Positions 59,481 through 64,000 of a stretch of 64,000 bases of DNA are shown piece after piece (the stretch's first letter is position 1; every line of letters begins with the position of its first letter). Source of the stretch: Dirofilaria immitis (taxonomy: Eukaryota; Nematoda; Chromadorea; Rhabditida; Onchocercidae); contig JAKNDB010000098.1 of assembly GCA_024305405.1 (NCBI GenBank), forward strand, positions 3,405,501-3,469,500, in the 5' to 3' direction. Under the pieces are notes generated by a model. The model had not been told where the DNA came from. It ran no database searches and was given only the letters and a program-made list of their open reading frames with translations. A program made the translations under genes and the position numbers.

Positions 59481-60610
59481 TTATTATCATTTGTTATTGC
59501 TATTTGCTATTATTATAATTCGATAAATGTATTATTAAAATATCATATAATATATTTATTGATTTCCTAACAACAAATGCTATTACATTTGAATTGATTG
59601 CCAAAACAATTTCCTTCCTTTTTCCATTTCCAATATAATTATTTGATCACTTTAGTCCAAAAATTTCAATTTAATCATTTTCCTTTCTTAAATATTATTT
59701 TCCTTATAAATATATTGATAAACTGCTTTTTATTATCATTTGTTATTTGCTATTATGCTATTATTATAATTCAATAAATATATCATTAAAAGGGAGCATC
59801 CAACGCTATATAATAACGATTAATATTAAACAAAAGAGAAATGAGCCAATAATTTTGCCGAGAGTAATTTTCTCGAGAATGATTTTTTTTTTTAATTTGA
59901 TTATTTTTACTTCTTTTTCTTTTTCCATCTCTAAACTATATGTTTTTTTCCTTCAAATTATTTATATCTATTTTATATGGAAAAAATAATGTAATGATTT
60001 TCAATATTTCTAATGTTTGCTTGATCATATCAATCGACCTACCAATCTATCTATTCAAATCGCTTTGGCAAATTAATCAATCTATCACAATTTATCATTG
60101 TACTGATGCTAACGTTGAAATTAATTTTGATAATATTTTCATTTCATATTTAATGATTATAATTATTTAAGTGATAACAACTTTATGTACTATCTATGTT
60201 GTATTTAGCTCAAGATAAAATAATCAATGAAATTTATCACCAAATAAAATCATATGTTTGAAAAAGTGATCATTTATAATTTAAATTTATTTTATTATGA
60301 TAACGTTGTAATAATAGGTTAATTATTAGGACAGTGATATAATAATAATCATTTCGATTCTATAAATAAATCTTTTATCATTGCAAGTTAAATAATTCAT
60401 TATCATTATTATTATTATTATTATCATTGATATGATGAAATATTATTTTAAGCTTCGCGATAGCTAATAAATATTGACAATTATTAACAGTGAATGAATG
60501 AAATAATAATTTTATACAAATATTAATTACAAAAATAAAAAATACGCTTTGTTGATAATTTATTTCAACTTTATTGATTTTTAATTTAAGCAAAAAAAAA
60601 AAAAACGAAA
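59481..60610. other. Upstream region of the C2-domain gene
   Basis: AT-rich, with a (TTA)n run near 60405-60425. Likely holds the promoter and outron of the downstream gene. Small open frames here are low-complexity and not supported. Confidence 0.45.
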
Positions 60611-60618
60611 ATTTTCAG
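60611..60618 (+). promoter_or_regulatory. Acceptor before the C2-domain gene start
   Basis: ATTTTCAG ends at 60618, nine bases before the ATG at 60628. It may be a trans-splice acceptor. An upstream exon cannot be excluded because the frame stays open back to the acceptor. Confidence 0.5.
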
Positions 60619-60627
60619 CTAATAGAT

Positions 60628-63600
60628 ATGGATGAAATTGCATCGGATCATGCAGTAATGCATGGTCTTTTAAGTTTTCAACATAATCGACGTAATTTAA
60701 ATTTATCACATAAACGTATTCATCGTAATGTTAATCGTGGTACACGATCAATATCATTATTAGATCGTCGTGGATTGATTAATGCACCGAGATTTCCAAC
60801 ACGAAAAAGTAGCATTTCACCGTTACCTCATCATAGAAGTATGTTTATATTAACGAGAAAAAAATTATTATAAAAAATAATTTGAAAAAAAAACTTATCA
60901 GTAAAACTTATTTGTTTAAATTATAGAATAAAAATATTTGAATTAAAGAAAAAAAAAGGAGAAATTCGTTATGATTATTTATATATACGTAGTGTGTAGC
61001 TATAATCTCCAAGTAAAACAACGTGAAAATTGACGTAGATAACTTATCAATAAAATTAAACTTATCAATATAGATATCTTATCTTATCAGTAGAATTCGA
61101 CGTAGATATCTTCAACTTATCAGTGAAATTATTAGAAAAAAATCCTTATGATCATTTATTATTTTGACATATATATAATATATAAACGTAATGTATACGT
61201 ATAATCTTCGAATAAAATATAACGTGAAAATTGACGTAGATGTCTTATCTTATCAATAAAATTTAACATAGATATCTTAACTTATCAATAAAATTTAAGA
61301 TATCTTAACTTATCAAAAAAAAATCCTTATGATCATTTATTATTTTGACATATATATATATATATATATAAACGTAATGTATACGTACGTATAATCTTCG
61401 AATAAAATATAACGTGAAAATTGACGTAAAAATAAAAATAACAAAAAGCAAATGCTATTTATATATATATTTTTTTAATTTAAAAATGTATATATAATAT
61501 TTATATTTTATCAATTCTTATTATTTAATAAATCATAAATTTTTTTTTTTATTTTTTTTCATTCATTACAAAACGTTTCGTTGAGGGCATGACGTTGATT
61601 CAGCGGATACGTTAGCAATGTTGATGCATTTGATGAAAAAAGATGATGCAGATGATCCGTTTTGTGCAATGTTTCTACCAACAACGTATAAATCAACGCA
61701 TCATCATTCTTCATCAATGATATGGCAACATCTACAACATACCGTACCACTTCGTGTTCAATCATTTTCACGGGTAAAATTAATTATATCATATCATATC
61801 TAAAAAAAAAAACAAAAACAAAAACAAAATTGATCATATCATATTTGAAATATTGATTATCACTTGAATACTCTGGATTATATTATAAATAGAAAATTCA
61901 GAGATAAAAAAAAAAATTAATCATATCATATCTAAAATATTGATGATAAAGCCTAAATACTCTAAATTATATTATAAATAGAAGAGTTAGAAAGTTCAGA
62001 GTTAAATCGAGATTTGTTAAATTTGTGAATTAAGTAAGTCAAGTTAAGAAATTTGCTGAATAATAATAAAATATAATTTCGAATATTTGAATGATTTATT
62101 AAATTTAAAAATCTTAAAAGCCAAAAAGTCTAAATGAAAAGTTTATAAAAAAAAAAAAAAAAGAAAAAAGTTTACAGAATAATGTTGGAAAAGTATTGCT
62201 AACATTACAATATCATGCTGATGAAAGCAAACTAAGTGTTGATATTGTTCAAATTAAAGATATTATTGGAAGGCAAAATTGCGGTATATTTTTTTATATT
62301 TAACAATATTTCAATCATTTTAGTAAATATTTCGTGAATGATTTATTTCTATTTTTGATAATTATTTCTGCAAAAAAAAATATTTAAATTTGAATTAAAA
62401 TATGAAATTAAATTACAATTTTAAATATTTAAGTTTGAATTAAAATATGAGATTAAATTAACTATATATCTTTTAATAATAATAATTTCATTTTCATTAA
62501 TTTATTATTTTCATAATTACAATTTTAAATATTTAAATTTGAATTAAAATATGAAATTAAATTAATTATATATATATATTTAAATATTTAAATTTGGATT
62601 AAAATATGAAATTAAATTAATTATATATATATATTTTACTTTCCTTCTTTTAATAATAATTTCATTTTCATTAATTTATTATCTTAATTAGAATTTTAAG
62701 TATTTAAATTTGAATTAAAATATGAAATTAAATTAATTATATGTATATTTCCTTCTTCTAATAATAATAATAATAATAATAATAATTTCATTTTTATTAA
62801 TTTATTATTTTCTTAATTAAAAATTTATAATTTTTGGTAAAGAAAAGCAAAAAAGAAAAAAAAGACGCAATTAGTCAAATATAAATAAGTTTTATAAATA
62901 ATTTCTTTTTCGTTTTTTTTTTTTTTTTTTCAGATATTTTTCTTAGCGTACAATTATTACAAAGTTGTAAAATATTGGAAAAATATGAAACATGCAGTAA
63001 ACGTTTAGCATCAAAAATATATTTCAAACAAACGATGGAATTTAATGTTCCAATTGCATTATATCATTCCAATGATACTAATCTACTTATTAAGGTTTTT
63101 TCATTTCTTTTTTTCTCAAAAATTTTTAAATACTAAATAGTTTATATTAAGCAGAGCAAATTTATATAAATAATAATTAAAAAGTTTAAAATATGGAATA
63201 AGGTACAAATTAACGTTCTATATAAGTTGATAAAAATTTAATGTCTTATTATTATCAATGGTCAAATGATTAAGATCGATTTATGATTAGTATTAATAAA
63301 AGAAGCAGAATGATAGTTGAGATTGCTAATATCGTGTAATGATAATAATGATAAAAAGTTAGATTATCCCTTGCATTATGTGGTTTTACCGCAAAAAAAT
63401 TAGAAAATTTTACTAAGATTGTATATATGTTGATAAAAATGTCTTATTATTATCGATGATCAAGTGATTAATATCATTTTACGATTACAATTAGTAGAAC
63501 TAGAATGATAACCGGGATTGCTAGTATCGTGTAATGATAATAATGATAAAAAGCTAGATTATCACTTGTATATGGCTTTAACCTAGAAAAATAAAAAAAG

Positions 63601-63916
63601 AAATCCTACAGTAACGGATAATAAAAAAAATATATCATGTTATACTAAACTATCAGTTATATATTAATTAAGCATATATATATATATATATTAGGTAATA
63701 ATGTGATAGTCATTTTTATGTGATATGTGTTAAATTATAGGTTTGTCAAGATATAAGAAAACTACTGAAATTGGTCATTTTATAATCGGTCCACAAGGAA
63801 ATTCAGTAGGTGCACAACATTGGAAGCGAATATTTAGCATACCAAATATTTCATTTTCAGCATGGCATACGTTAACAGCTACGATAAATTTTCCAAATAA
63901 ATTTTTAAAAATGTAA
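60628..63916 (+). CDS. Synaptotagmin-type C2-domain protein
   Basis: Five exons: 60628-60838, 61604-61773, 62178-62283, 62934-63094 and 63741-63916 (stop TAA). About 273 residues. The N-terminal third is basic (NLSHKRIHRNVNRGTR) with no domain recognised. The C-terminal part reads as one C2 domain: VGKVLLTLQYHADESKLSVD, IVQIKDI, DIFLSVQLL, KQTMEFNVPI, then IGHFIIGPQG and the synaptotagmin C2B-like end HWKRIFSIPNISFSAWHTL. The loop that normally has DYDR-type aspartates reads SRYKKTTE, so calcium binding looks lost or weak. Membrane trafficking or lipid binding is inference from the domain. The first four exons are phase-consistent. Exon 5 needs one more base, most simply in the T run at 63742-63744; using a weak acceptor before 63755 is the alternative. 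More upstream exons are possible. Confidence 0.75.
60890..61440 (+). repeat. Diverged duplication in intron 1 of the C2 gene
   Basis: Two to three units share ATCCTTATGATCATTTATTA, TAAACGTAATGTATACGTAT, AATCTTCGAATAAAATATAA and CGTGAAAATTGACGTAGAT, with repeated TATCTTATCAATAAAATT segments between them. Confidence 0.7.
62380..62800 (+). repeat. Tandem units of about 115 bp in intron 3 of the C2 gene
   Basis: Four copies share TTTAAATTTGAATTAAAATA, TGAAATTAAATTAATTATAT and TAATTTCATTTTCATTAATT, with an (AAT)n run near 62759-62785. Confidence 0.75.
63190..63590 (+). repeat. Direct duplication in intron 4 of the C2 gene
   Basis: Two copies of about 190 bases share AATGTCTTATTATTATC, ATGATAGTTGAGATTGCTA or a variant, and TCGTGTAATGATAATAATGA followed by AAAAAGTTAGATTATC. 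Confidence 0.75.
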
Positions 63917-63951
63917 TTATTAAATAATAATATGAAAATTTTATGTACAAA

Positions 63952-63957
63952 AATAAA
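63952..63957 (+). terminator. Polyadenylation signal of the C2 gene
   Basis: AATAAA lies 36 bases after the stop codon, a usual distance for a nematode 3' end. Confidence 0.6.
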
Positions 63958-64000
63958 AGCATTTGATTTTAAAGCAATATGTATTATATCAAATTTTCAA

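Noticed and set aside
61559..61771. Minus-strand 70-codon open frame
   Set aside because: It is the antisense shadow of exon 2 of the C2-domain gene, whose plus-strand phases fit.

Overview
The window looks like nuclear DNA of a nematode. It is very AT-rich. Genes are split into many short exons, and most introns end in the nematode-type acceptor TTTTCAG. Where a start codon can be assigned on the plus-strand genes and on the EGF/PPxY gene, it lies 0-22 bases after such an acceptor, as expected for spliced-leader (SL) trans-splicing. A spirurid or filarial worm is my guess from composition and gene structure only; no species can be named.

Left part, 1-28.7 kb, holds four genes. (1) 2545-4378 (+): an unrecognised, charged, helix-rich protein of 7-8 exons. 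(2) 4460-9377 (-), tail to tail with it: a cysteine-rich protein carrying two consecutive CS-alpha-beta (defensin-type) cysteine patterns. (3) 11746-18428 (+): a TTC38 homologue, complete over 12 exons, whose first intron contains a striking CCATTT-based minisatellite. (4) 20900-28744 (-): a single-pass membrane protein with an EGF-like module, a membrane span and a proline-rich tail with a PPxY motif.

Middle part, 28.7-60.6 kb, is a 32 kb stretch with no convincing gene. It is filled with many unrelated, mostly degenerate tandem arrays (units about 16-210 bp), several of them rich in TGATAA/TTATCA. Two spots stand out: coding-like open segments at 48.5-48.9 kb and a GC-richer open frame at 52768-52950 (-).

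Right part, 60.6-64 kb, holds (5) 60628-63916 (+): a protein ending in a synaptotagmin-type C2 domain, with a polyadenylation signal.

Two short segments resemble the nematode SL1 spliced leader: 808-829 (-), 19 of 22 positions, followed by a GT donor, a possible covarying stem and an Sm-like site; and 21951-21972 (+), 20 of 22, without a donor. Across three genes the exon phases fit only if single bases are added or removed at short homopolymers, which suggests sequence-level indel errors rather than gene decay. All family assignments are from reading translations; no database search was possible.
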